40,835 nucleotides of DNA from the NCBI GenBank assembly GCA_021797055.1, contig JAKAAI010000007.1, positions 1 through 40,835 of the forward strand. The letters run 5' to 3'. The position numbers were made by a program, and so were the translations under genes. The notes beneath the pieces are model-generated. The model worked only from the letters and a program-made list of their open reading frames with translations, had not been told where the DNA came from and did not search any database. Position 1 is the first letter of the stretch. Each line of letters opens with the position of its first letter. The DNA comes from Thermoplasmata archaeon (GTDB lineage: Archaea > Thermoplasmatota > Thermoplasmata > Thermoplasmatales > Thermoplasmataceae). Below are positions 1-8,700 of this stretch, one piece after another.

Positions 1-21
1 AGATGCGTTGAGTCCATTCAC
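1..21. repeat. 21-bp inverted copy of 1561-1581 at window edge
   Basis: Bases 1-21 are the exact reverse complement of bases 1561-1581 inside the regulator gene. The match stops at base 22 and cannot be followed left of the window. A 21-base exact match by chance is very unlikely in 41 kb. Its position exactly at the edge fits a contig end created at a repeated k-mer, but a real inverted repeat is possible. Confidence 0.8.
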
Positions 22-789
22 CCCATCATTATCGTGAATCAGACTTTCAATATCATGTCTGTTTTCATTATTTTTTTCCAATGTAATTTGTAAAACCATG
101 ACTCCGCTCACAAGGAAAGTGTCTATTGCTGGTAAGAGTGATGCTATATTAGATTCCAGCATTTTCTTTTGTTTTGATTTTGTTCTTTCGTTGTAGTTCC
201 TCAATTCACTTATTGAAATTTTAGAGGTTGCTATCTGGAAAAGTAATTCCCTGGCAGGTTTGTTTATCCGCCCATCTTTCCTGTCCAAGATTAGGTTCAC
301 GTACTTTTTATTAATGTCTTGCATTTTTTCGTAATGCTGGATTATGCTGTTGAATTTTACTCCATCCAGTGTCGATTCAATTTCTTTTGAAATTTTATAG
401 ATTTGAGACATTTTTTCATAGAGGATGTCAAACTGAAGATGGTGCTGTAGGTCTCCGTTTCTTGAAAAAATAAAAGATTCGTTAATGGATTCGACATTCT
501 TTAGTTCGGATATATAGTCATCTGGATCCAAGTTAAACGCGATATTACTGTCGGCGAAGATTGCTGCCCTTTTCAATTGAAAGAGTTTCGGATTAAGTTT
601 ATGATAGAAGTAGAATGCATTCTTATATCTGTTCCACGATTCAAGTAATTCCCCATCAACTCTATTGAGTCTCCGCCTTGTAACAAGTGGTGTTAGATTT
701 GCAGGGTAACTAGGAACATAATTTATATAATGGCTTCCCCAGTCTAAATTCAATGGGTCTAGTAGGATCTGGGAAACTCTATTGTTCAT
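1..789 (-). CDS. Unknown protein, 3' end cut by window edge
   Basis: This frame is open from an ATG at 789 down to position 1 with no stop, giving 263 codons of a longer protein. It begins MNNRVSQILLDPLNLDWG and is soluble-looking: there is no signal peptide or membrane segment, and it is rich in Lys, Asn, Glu and Ile. The stretch at about residues 105-220 looks strongly helical, possibly coiled coil. I recognise no family or catalytic motif. It starts 9 bases after the stop of the regulator at 799-1899 on the same strand, so the two are probably cotranscribed and may act together. An ATG at 793 is in another frame and stops after four codons, so 789 is preferred. The last 21 bases at the window edge are an inverted copy of 1561-1581, so the extreme end of the frame may be an assembly artefact. 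Confidence 0.6.
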   Translation of the reverse strand, partial: MNNRVSQILLDPLNLDWGSHYINYVPSYPANLTPLVTRRRLNRVDGELLESWNRYKNAFYFYHKLNPKLFQLKRAAIFADSNIAFNLDPDDYISELKNVESINESFIFSRNGDLQHHLQFDILYEKMSQIYKISKEIESTLDGVKFNSIIQHYEKMQDINKKYVNLILDRKDGRINKPARELLFQIATSKISISELRNYNERTKSKQKKMLESNIASLLPAIDTFLVSGVMVLQITLEKNNENRHDIESLIHDNDGVNGLNAS

Positions 790-798
790 TCATTAATA

Positions 799-1899
799 TC
801 AGATTCTCATATTAAAATTTTCAATGGTTTGGTCAGGGTTTTCCTTGGGCAGGTAGTTTCTCCTAAAAACATCATGCTTTTTTGGAGCGCCCATCGAGCG
901 CAGTACAATCTCACGGTTTATTTTTGTGCTATGAGTGGTCTTTTGCTGCAAAAAAGCATAATTTACCTTTAGGTTATATTTCTCAATTTCTTTTATAGCT
1001 CTTCGTATCTGATCAAAATTATCAAGCCAGGTCAAAATAAGGATCCTATTCGGAATTGAAAATTTGCTAGCAATTATTCTTTCCTTTAACCAGCTGTGCG
1101 GGATCTGATTTAGAGTGTTGGATCGGACTTTTCCAGAAAGAGGTTCGATTTGAAAACTGACCAAGATGAAGTTTCTGTTATTTTCTGATCTGACATACGG
1201 TTCAATTGTGATTAAGCCAGATCTTACAAGATCGCTGTAATTCCTGTTCACAGTGGATCTTGAAAGACCGAGTTTCATGGATATCTCATTCAATTTTTCA
1301 AGTGGAGATTCTATAAGCTCGAGGAGAATCCTTGCATGATCCTCCCTTATCGATCGGAAATCTGAACTGAAACACCGTTTTAAGCTGCGAAGATTGCTAT
1401 TTACCGGGTTATCGCTGAACTCCATAATCGAAACAATTTCACTTTCGGATAACTGCTCTTCAATTATTGACTTTATTTTTTTAAGCGAGGGCCTGTTCCG
1501 ATATACAAATGAGATAAGGCTCCCGAAAAAAATATGTCCGCCTCCAATAATTATTCCGGAGTGAATGGACTCAACGCATCTCTTAAACGAATTCTCTTCG
1601 CTGTAAGTCGTAAAACGGTAATTGTGATCCTTAGTGACTATTATTGCACGGTTGTAACCGAATCTGGAGGCATTCATTACAAGCCTGAGACCCACATAGT
1701 CCATCATCCTGTACCAGGATTCTATTGTGGCATTCTTGGTTATCTTCAGATCAGGAGAAATGTTTTCTCTGTTTGCGAGTAATTTTTCATAGACCCAATA
1801 GGGGGATGGTCTCTTCGGTATGCTATCTTCATTCTGACTCAAATCTCTTTCAGTTGGCCATGTGAGAGTTTTAAAAATCTCGCAGCTAAGTTGGTTCAA
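799..1899 (-). CDS. Winged-helix transcriptional regulator, 366 aa
   Basis: This is a probable DNA-binding regulator of unknown target. Residues about 190-235 form a helix-turn-helix with wing: ILLELIESPLEKLNEISMKL is followed by GLSRSTVNRNYSDLVRSGLI, in the style of Lrp/MarR domains. About 185 residues before it and 130 after it match no family I recognise. The segment IHSGIIIGGGHIFFGSLISF (about 112-131) is glycine-rich and hydrophobic and could be a sensor core rather than a membrane span. The ATG at 1899 is preceded by an AT-rich stretch (1917-1935) that could supply the TATA element. The unknown gene at 1-789 follows after 9 bases and is the obvious candidate partner. Confidence is high for the HTH and low for any ligand or role. 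Confidence 0.65.
   Translation of the reverse strand: MNQLSCEIFKTLTWPTERDLSQNEDSIPKRPSPYWVYEKLLANRENISPDLKITKNATIESWYRMMDYVGLRLVMNASRFGYNRAIIVTKDHNYRFTTYSEENSFKRCVESIHSGIIIGGGHIFFGSLISFVYRNRPSLKKIKSIIEEQLSESEIVSIMEFSDNPVNSNLRSLKRCFSSDFRSIREDHARILLELIESPLEKLNEISMKLGLSRSTVNRNYSDLVRSGLITIEPYVRSENNRNFILVSFQIEPLSGKVRSNTLNQIPHSWLKERIIASKFSIPNRILILTWLDNFDQIRRAIKEIEKYNLKVNYAFLQQKTTHSTKINREIVLRSMGAPKKHDVFRRNYLPKENPDQTIENFNMRI
1561..1581. repeat. Internal copy of the 21-bp inverted repeat
   Basis: Exact reverse complement of bases 1-21. It lies within codons of the regulator at 799-1899 (around residues 106-113), so it has a coding explanation here. The copy at the window edge is the suspicious one. 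Confidence 0.8.
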
Positions 1900-1979
1900 T
1901 CCGATGACTAATAATCTACACTATATAAATTTTTAATACTTTTTTACAGATTTCCTTGGGTTATTTCAAAATAAATCAT

Positions 1980-3464
1980 TCAATTCAGCTTTAATATCTT
2001 TATCTCCTTGAAGGAAGAAAGGACTGAATACCTTCCGGTGGCGATGAGGAAATTTGAAAGTGTCTGCATGGTGTAGTTTGTTTCATGATACGCGACACTG
2101 TAATGCGAGTAATAATAGGAATACGGGTCAATGACAATGTAAGTCGGAAATGTATTGTTTATATAGAAATCTGGCAGTGTCCAGTTATAACCCACTGAAA
2201 GTTGCGGCATATTGTTCTGGATAAGTACGGATGACCCTTTTGGAATCAGATGAATCATATCAGCCAGCTCTAAATCGCAGATTGATACATTTATCGAGCT
2301 GACGGCGTTATAACTGTAATCGTTTCCGGTTATAAACGTCGAGACATTGCCATTTATGTTAGAAGTATAAAGCTCCCCGACAGGAGTGTAAAAGGAGAAT
2401 AATACAATATTCAAAACTAAGATGACGGCAATGACAATCCCTGTGAAGGTTTTCAGATATTTGGATAAATTAATTCTTAAACCTAAAAACTGCCTCATTC
2501 TTTTGAGCCCATAAACTGAAGAGATGAATATTACTGGTGCTGTTAGAGCTGGATATTGAAAATACATTGTTGAGATGTACGGTTGATAATTGTTAACAAA
2601 AGCGAGAGCATAATATGGTACAGACATCAGAAGCGTCTCCGGAGCCAAAAATGATGTAAACACAACTGGAAACTGCATCTGTAAAAGATATGAAGTCTTA
2701 CTCAGATAATTCGGGCCAAATGTGGTTGATGTCGATGTTCCAGTAAGGTTAGTGTAATCGAGAGGCAATAACTTGGATGCATATATCATCGCCCCAATAA
2801 AGATAACTAAACTTATACCTGTTATAACATAGGCAAACTTCAATTCTTTAATTCTTTCCTCCCTTTTTACTAATAATAGGTGCACAGCATAGAATATCAT
2901 GATCAAAGGAACTAGATAATCACAGATAGTAGCAAGTAGCATACTTAGAATAGAGATAGCGTTTCGTTTGACTAAATGAAAGTAGAAACCGAATAGGAAA
3001 AAAGTAGGGAAAAGTGCCATAAAGTGGAAATCAAACCAGTTCACCCCTGAGAGCGGATAATAAAGAAGATATGAAATAGACATAAAAGCTGCAAATCTTC
3101 TCTCTTTTAGAATGTGAGATGAAATTGCATAGAGCGGAAAGGTACCCAACCCTATCCATATACTTTGAAACACAACCAACCACAATGGATCTGGAAAGAG
3201 ATTGAAAAAAGGTGCAATTACAAGTACAATCATTTTCTGGATAGGAAATGGTCTTGGGTCAGTAGCTGACGGAATTAATCCACCATGTCCTATTGAGTAC
3301 AGATAGGAGGACGCCAGTCCCAGGTCAAATATATTTGCATTGAACGAAAGATATCTTTCGATCACCACATAACTGAATACCGCGGAATAAATTGAAAAGG
3401 CTATTATAACGCAATATAACCAAATCTTACCCCTGGATTTTACTTTGTCTGGATTAACCCCCAA
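1980..3464 (-). CDS. DUF2079 polytopic membrane protein (GT-C-like)
   Basis: An integral membrane protein of 494 aa with about ten or more hydrophobic spans. The first is near residues 13-35 and the last near 340-360, followed by an extracytoplasmic C-terminal domain of about 120 residues rich in N-x-S/T sequons. It has DUF2079 features: FDLG (46-49) after the first span, PFPIQKMIVLVIAPFFNLFP, a positively charged loop ILKERRFAA, and WFDFHFMA (143-150). The family is distantly GT-C-like and presumed to act on lipid-linked sugars. That role is inference, although Asp47 and Asp145 would be candidate active-site acids. The start is a TTG at 3464. No ATG gives a complete first span, and a TATA-like element lies about 26 bases upstream, shared with the divergent gmhA. 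Heptose and glycosyl functions next door support a surface-glycan role. Confidence 0.75.
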   Translation of the reverse strand: MGVNPDKVKSRGKIWLYCVIIAFSIYSAVFSYVVIERYLSFNANIFDLGLASSYLYSIGHGGLIPSATDPRPFPIQKMIVLVIAPFFNLFPDPLWLVVFQSIWIGLGTFPLYAISSHILKERRFAAFMSISYLLYYPLSGVNWFDFHFMALFPTFFLFGFYFHLVKRNAISILSMLLATICDYLVPLIMIFYAVHLLLVKREERIKELKFAYVITGISLVIFIGAMIYASKLLPLDYTNLTGTSTSTTFGPNYLSKTSYLLQMQFPVVFTSFLAPETLLMSVPYYALAFVNNYQPYISTMYFQYPALTAPVIFISSVYGLKRMRQFLGLRINLSKYLKTFTGIVIAVILVLNIVLFSFYTPVGELYTSNINGNVSTFITGNDYSYNAVSSINVSICDLELADMIHLIPKGSSVLIQNNMPQLSVGYNWTLPDFYINNTFPTYIVIDPYSYYYSHYSVAYHETNYTMQTLSNFLIATGRYSVLSSFKEIKILKLN

Positions 3465-3483
3465 TTCCTATCTCTATTTAGAA

Positions 3484-3496
3484 AAAAAATATTAAC
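3484..3496. promoter_or_regulatory. Shared divergent TATA element
   Basis: The A/T run with core AAAATATTAA sits about 28 bases before the gmhA ATG (3518) and about 26 bases before the TTG of the divergent DUF2079 gene (3464). That is the expected TATA position for leaderless transcripts in both directions. It is assigned by position and composition only. Confidence 0.45.
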
Positions 3497-3517
3497 CTTC
3501 CTCTGCATATAAAGAAC

Positions 3518-4081
3518 ATGAATCAAGATGAAGTCAGGGATTACATCCAGGATGGCGCAGAAGTTCGCCGTTCAATTGACTTTAAACTGGTCTTCGAAAC
3601 AGGGGTGCAGATAGCCGAAAGAATTAAAAATGGAGGTAAGCTTGTTCTTTTTGGAAACGGTGGTAGTGCTGCTGATTCGCAGCACATTGCAGCAGAGCTG
3701 GTTGGTCATTTTGAAATGGAGAGAAAACCCCTCCCTGCAATGGCTCTCACAGTTAATACCTCATCTTTAACTGCAATTGCAAACGATTATGATTACGATG
3801 AGGTATTCAGCAGACAAGTTCAGGCCTTTTGTGATAAAAAAGACTGCGTTATTGGAATATCCACCAGCGGGCATTCGAAAAACGTCGTCAATGGTCTCCG
3901 GGCAGCAAAACAATTGGGATGTCTTACTGTATCATTCACAGGGAAGAACGGACATGAAGTTGCCGAAGCATCTGAAATTTGCATCAGGATTAACAGTACC
4001 AGAACCTCAATTATACAAGAATCACATATAGCAGTTGGGCACATATTTTCGAAAATAATCGAGGATTACATATTTCACTGA
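3518..4081 (+). CDS. gmhA: Phosphoheptose isomerase
   Basis: Isomerises sedoheptulose 7-phosphate to D-glycero-D-manno-heptose 7-phosphate in the cytosol, the first step to activated heptose. The 187-aa protein is a single SIS domain of normal GmhA length. Recognisable motifs are GNGGSAADSQHIAAE (46-60), the metal-site His56 and Glu60, AND at 88-90, the phosphate-binding STSGHS loop (115-120), and the C-terminal pair Gln167 and His175 in QESHIAVGH. The Gln-His spacing of eight matches the catalytic Gln/His of E. coli GmhA. The ATG follows a TATA-like box by about 28 bases, so the transcript is probably leaderless. The neighbouring DUF2079 protein and AglB suggest that heptose feeds a surface or lipid-linked glycan. 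No hldE-like kinase or nucleotidyltransferase is in the window. Other SIS isomerases are the main alternative, but the motif match is specific. Confidence 0.9.
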   Translation: MNQDEVRDYIQDGAEVRRSIDFKLVFETGVQIAERIKNGGKLVLFGNGGSAADSQHIAAELVGHFEMERKPLPAMALTVNTSSLTAIANDYDYDEVFSRQVQAFCDKKDCVIGISTSGHSKNVVNGLRAAKQLGCLTVSFTGKNGHEVAEASEICIRINSTRTSIIQESHIAVGHIFSKIIEDYIFH

Positions 4082-4243
4082 TAAAATGGGGTTCGCAATA
4101 TATATTTTGATTATCAGAATTAGAATGATTTATGGCCAGAAATTCCATTGGATCGTGAGATCCCATGACCTTACATTTGTTAAGACTAATTTATTGTAAA
4201 ATAGACATCAAATTTAATACGCAGGACGAATCTACTAATAGTT

Positions 4244-4471
4244 ATGGTGCAGACTTTAAGTGAGGTTAGAATACCACCGTCCTGTCGGCTTGTCCTTAAA
4301 GCCCTATCTCAATTAAAGATAGGAACAATCTCTCAGATAGAGGTTGAAACTGGTCTTCCATTAAGGACAATTCAGTCTGCGCTGCACAAGTTGATTGAAT
4401 TGGACTTAATTATAGTTAAGGTATGTCTCACCGATTCAAGAAGAAGATTTTATTGCTACGTGAAGGTTTGA
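4244..4471 (+). CDS. Small winged-helix DNA-binding protein, 75 aa
   Basis: A single-domain winged helix, probably a transcription factor. RIPPSCRLVLKALSQLKIG forms helix 1, and TISQIEVETGLPLRTIQSAL forms the turn and recognition helix. HKLIELDLIIVKVCLTDSRR forms the last helix and wing. The domain resembles MarR/TrmB-type archaeal regulators and has no ligand domain, so it may act with a partner. A TATA-like sequence (about 4209-4220) lies about 28 bases before the ATG, so the transcript is probably leaderless. Its last 16 bases overlap the end of the convergent regulator gene at 4456-5481. Antisense overlap of two regulator mRNAs is a possible but unproven control. Confidence 0.7.
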   Translation: MVQTLSEVRIPPSCRLVLKALSQLKIGTISQIEVETGLPLRTIQSALHKLIELDLIIVKVCLTDSRRRFYCYVKV

Positions 4472-5481
4472 TAGATCAGATCTTCTATCTTTTCTGTAGT
4501 TATTGATATTCCAGTAAGGTAAGATACTTTTTTCAGGCTAGATGTAGAAACGCCAAACTTAAATCTATAACTGCTGATTGAGTCCTTCACTATACTGGAA
4601 GGAATTAATAATAAATCGGAGAAAAATTTAACCTCGCGATCAATTTTACTTTTAGATTTCAGGGCACTTTTCCCTCCCTTTTTAATTTTATCTATAAGCT
4701 TGTTCAGGTCTGACTGGTTATCCATGAATTGTTTTGAAATTCCAAGGGCACAGCAGGTACAATCGTCCATGGCTTCTTCATAAGTCAAGACCACCTTGTC
4801 AAACCCATTTCTCTTAAGTTGTGTGAGATATGGCTCCCATATTGACAAATACCTGAATTTCGCACCGGTGAAATCTTCCACAGCCTGACTCGGAGTAAGC
4901 ATCATTCGGGATTCCACATCAGGATTAGACTTGATGAATCTCGCCGTCATTACTGCCATAGATGAGTACTCACTTGTCATTATAATATTCCTCATTGCAT
5001 GCTCGTTTTCGCATATGGAAGACCCGCCTGAAGCTACTTCACTGATGATTTTTAATTTTGCCGCTCCAGAACGGAGCAAAAACGATGTAAGAGGCGCAAA
5101 GCCAATATCAATTTTACCAAGAGAAAGATCATCCAAGAGAAGTGATGAGTTGTTGTACAATACCGGAAGTATTCGGCTGGAAATATAATTTGCAAATTCC
5201 CTTATCATCATTATATGAATGATATATTCAGTAGAAGGCAACATTCCTATCCTGATTATACCTTCAATATAACCGGGAAACTTTTCCAGAACCCAGAGAA
5301 CATAATTCCTTCCGGTAACCCTTCTTCTAATTAAGATGCCATTTAATAGCAAATTTTTAGTAATTTCGGAAACCCTTGACTTAGAACATCCCAATTTTTT
5401 TTCCAGTTCTGATTGAAGTATGCCGTCCGTTCCTGAATTTAAAATCAACTCATATATCTTATTCTGGAGATTCTTGCTCAT
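4456..5481 (-). CDS. HTH regulator fused to THI5/NMT1-like sensor domain
   Basis: A 341-aa one-component regulator. Residues 1-65 are a winged helix (LQSELEKKLGCSKSRVSEIT, then a wing at RRRVTGRNYVLWVL). Residues about 72-300 look like the periplasmic-binding-protein fold of the SsuA/THI5/NMT1 class. Supporting motifs are IRIGMLPSTEY at the first strand, DDLSLGKIDIGFAPLTSFLL (117-136), IWEPY (214-218; WEP is typical of this class), and a CTCC motif at 241-244. In yeast THI5 a Cys-rich motif in a similar place is essential and binds metal; whether CTCC is equivalent is inference. There is no signal peptide, so the sensor is cytosolic. The likely ligand is a small thiamin-precursor-like, sulfonate or other organic molecule; the sequence does not say which. 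An inverted repeat at 5566-5579 could be its operator. Confidence 0.65.
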   Translation of the reverse strand: MSKNLQNKIYELILNSGTDGILQSELEKKLGCSKSRVSEITKNLLLNGILIRRRVTGRNYVLWVLEKFPGYIEGIIRIGMLPSTEYIIHIMMIREFANYISSRILPVLYNNSSLLLDDLSLGKIDIGFAPLTSFLLRSGAAKLKIISEVASGGSSICENEHAMRNIIMTSEYSSMAVMTARFIKSNPDVESRMMLTPSQAVEDFTGAKFRYLSIWEPYLTQLKRNGFDKVVLTYEEAMDDCTCCALGISKQFMDNQSDLNKLIDKIKKGGKSALKSKSKIDREVKFFSDLLLIPSSIVKDSISSYRFKFGVSTSSLKKVSYLTGISITTEKIEDLIYQTFT

Positions 5482-5565
5482 GTATGGTCGTAAGTATCGC
5501 TATTATCTGAAATATTTATCTGTTATTTATTTCAAATTAATATTATGATACTAATTATCCATTTT

Positions 5566-5579
5566 TTTCGCAGGCGAAA
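5566..5579. promoter_or_regulatory. Inverted repeat TTTCGC-AG-GCGAAA
   Basis: Perfect six-base arms separated by AG, preceded by a T run. It lies between the divergent regulator (start 5481) and aglB (start 5763) in a 281-base intergenic region. It could be an operator for the regulator or a small hairpin. The arms share TTCGC/GCGAA with the palindrome at 18302-18313. Confidence 0.3.
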
Positions 5580-5727
5580 TTAGAATCTAAGAATCAACAT
5601 TGATGAAACAAAACACATCGTATTTTGAAGAATTTGATCCCGAAATATGACTGAATTAAATTAGTTGATTAAACAACTTGAAAAGTTCCTGATACATTGA
5701 TATACGTGAACCAGTAAATAAGTTTAG

Positions 5728-5738
5728 TTTTTTATAGG
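5728..5738 (+). promoter_or_regulatory. TATA-like box of the aglB operon
   Basis: TTTTTTATAGG is centred about 29 bases before the aglB ATG at 5763, the spacing expected for a leaderless archaeal transcript. There is no Shine-Dalgarno motif before this ATG, which agrees. Confidence 0.5.
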
Positions 5739-5762
5739 GAGATTTCATTACGGTTTCTTGGC

Positions 5763-8700
5763 ATGACTTTGGAACTCCAAACTACTGAAACAGATCTTTC
5801 AAGACTCAGAAAATTCTTTACTGCTCATCCGGAGGTTACCATACTTTCTATCCTCATTGCAGTATATCTATTTGTGGCCAATTATTTGGCCTGGCCCGCG
5901 ACATTTGGGACAAATTTCTTAAATGTGTCTGGTGGAAGTGATCCGTATTATAACTACAGGGTAATAACATATTTCCTGCAAACAAAGCATTACTTGCTGT
6001 TTGATCCCGCGATTAACTACCCGGTTGGTACTACAGATCCAAGGAATCCATTCTTTGAAATATTCGTAGTTTTCATCGCCACACTTGCAAGCCCATTCTA
6101 TAATATTAATTCAGCAGCTACGTTCACGTTCCTTGAATTCGATGCGTTATTTGGTGCCTTACTGATTATACCCGTTTATCTTATCTCGAAAGAGATATTT
6201 GGGGTAAAGGCAGGAATTCTGGCCGCTATACTGTATACACTTATGCCCAGCAACCTTTCAGCTGGTATACTTTCCGACGGAAGGATGCACACTCCCGAGC
6301 TCCTGTTTGCGTTCTTTACCATTTATTTTGTAATAAAATCTGTTGATGCCAGTAAGAAGACAAGGATAGCAAAAGAACTCAATCCTTTCGCTTACAAAAC
6401 AAGGTTATCAGAAATTAGTTTATATTTTAATGAAAACAAATTGTCGACAATATATGCCCTGCTTGGATCAGCATCACTCGGTGCGCTTATGCTTTCGTGG
6501 CAGGGATACGCCTATATCGAAGCAATAGTTGGCATCTATTTCGTTGTGCAGCTAATGATTAATCTTATAACAAAGCGGCCAACAGGCTACATTACTTATC
6601 TTTCTCTTCTGTTTTTTGTCCTTGCCTTTGTTATGAGTTTCTATTACTATGACACGATTAATGAGATCTCACCATGGTATAAGGATGGTCTTTATATTGC
6701 GGTTTTTGTTGTATTTCTGGGTATTCTAGTCAATTTCGTTGGCAGGAGGCCGTGGCTGATTACATTGCCGCTGCTCATAATAATAGGTGGCGGTGTATTG
6801 GTCGGAGCCTATTACGCATTTCCTTCTACTGTGTCAAGTATTCTGGCAGGCGAAGGTTACTTTATAAAGACAAGGGTATATCAAACAATTGCCGAGGCAG
6901 CTGCTCCACCTCTGGGTGAATACATATCTGGATTCGGCGTTGGGCAGTTCCTTTTGGGATTGGCAGGCCTTGTTTATACTATATATCTCTTTTTAAAGAA
7001 GAAAACAGATACATATGTGCTCTTTTTGGTTTTCTCACTCGTTTCAATATATATGAGTTTTGCCGCGGCCAGGTTTAACATAACCGCAGCGCCTGCTTAT
7101 GCTGCGATGGGCGGAGCTATACTCGCCTATTTTGCATCGCTATTTAAGACATCAGAAATAAGGCGCAGAACACCAATGGAGGCGGCTGGATTTAAGAAGT
7201 CAGTTAAGGGAAATCTTTCCCCTGCCCGGGCCGGTTTGATTGCATTTGTTGTCATTCTTATTGTCTTACCTTCTGGTTTTGGCATGTTTAATGCAGCTGT
7301 TCCAGAAAACACTGCCCAAAGTGTAAATCAGGAGATTTACAATTCATTACCATCATTTATTCAGCCTTTGGTTAACTACTCATCTTCAAATGATCAGTTT
7401 GTCGGAACATATGGATTTGGAATCACCAATGCCTCAACTCCGCTCAATCAGGCATTGACATGGTTGGCCACTCAAAACACGAATGTGCCTCTTATTGACA
7501 GACCTGCGTTTGTTTCTTGGTGGGATTATGGTTTTCAGGAGCTAATAGTTGGGCAGCATCCTACTGTAGCTGATGACTTCCAGCAGGGATTCCAGGCTAC
7601 TGGTCAGATGCTTTTGGCACAGAATCAGTCCCAGATAATCTCTCTTTTCATTGCAAGGGTTCTGGAGGGTTCTTATGTCAGCAACAGCAATTCACTACCT
7701 GCCAATGTTTATAGTACAATGGAAAAATGCCTTGGCTCAAGTGAGGCATCTTTCCTCTACGGCGACTTGAAGAACCCGGTATCATATGTAAATATTGTCT
7801 TAAATCATCCTTCGGTTTATGGTAAATTTATTCCCGGTTTAACAGGCGCAAACGCAATGTTTGCAATCTTCAGTGGTTCTTTATCTTCCAAATATTCCCT
7901 TTCAACTCTAAACAATTTATATTCCTCACTTATAGATGAAACCGGATACAATATCCAGTATGTGACTATCGATCACAACCTTTTCCCTATATCTGGTACT
8001 GATCCGGGTATATTTTACGCGCCTGAATACCTTACAGATCATCTGTCATATACACATCAGGGCGAGATTGTTCCCTATCCATACTATCAGATTTACGCAA
8101 TCACATCCAATGCAACCTATCAATTGAACAAGACGCCATCAACCGCAGTAGTCACAGGATACAATATCGCATATTGCCCTGAGTTCTACAATTCAACAAT
8201 TTACAGATTTACAGTGGGATATCCCCCCTCTGTTGTGGGTTCCTCGCAGGGGATACCGGGGCTCACTGTGAATAAGACAACTGCTCCTATAATGCCTGCG
8301 TGGAATATGAGCAACTTTGAGATTGTTTATGCAAACGTGCCATGGAATCCTTATACCAATTACCAGAACCACACCAATGCATTCAAACTAATCCCCATAC
8401 AAACAGCTTATCAGTACAAGGAGGAGCATTACGGTACTTCAATATTACTTCCTACTCTTGGGAGCATACAGGGTGCCTATGACCCAATAGTTGCTTATTA
8501 CCCAGGCGCCATTGTAAGTGGAACAGTAACAACACCAAATGGCCAGCCTGTTCCTGGAGCACATGTTACTCTGTTCGATCAATACGGAATTCCACACGAT
8601 GTTACAACAACAAACTCAAATGGCCAGTACAGTTTGATTGCAGTTCCGGGAAACGATTCAATATATGTAACGGAAGGAAGGTTAAACAGCCAGTACCTGA

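Noticed and set aside
1534..1782. Plus-strand open frame of 82 codons
   Set aside because: It lies wholly antisense to the winged-helix regulator and has no start signal of its own.
4140..4170. Small hairpin GGATC-GTGA-GATCC after gmhA as a terminator or sRNA
   Set aside because: The stem is only five bases, there is no U-tract and no C/D box layout is convincing.
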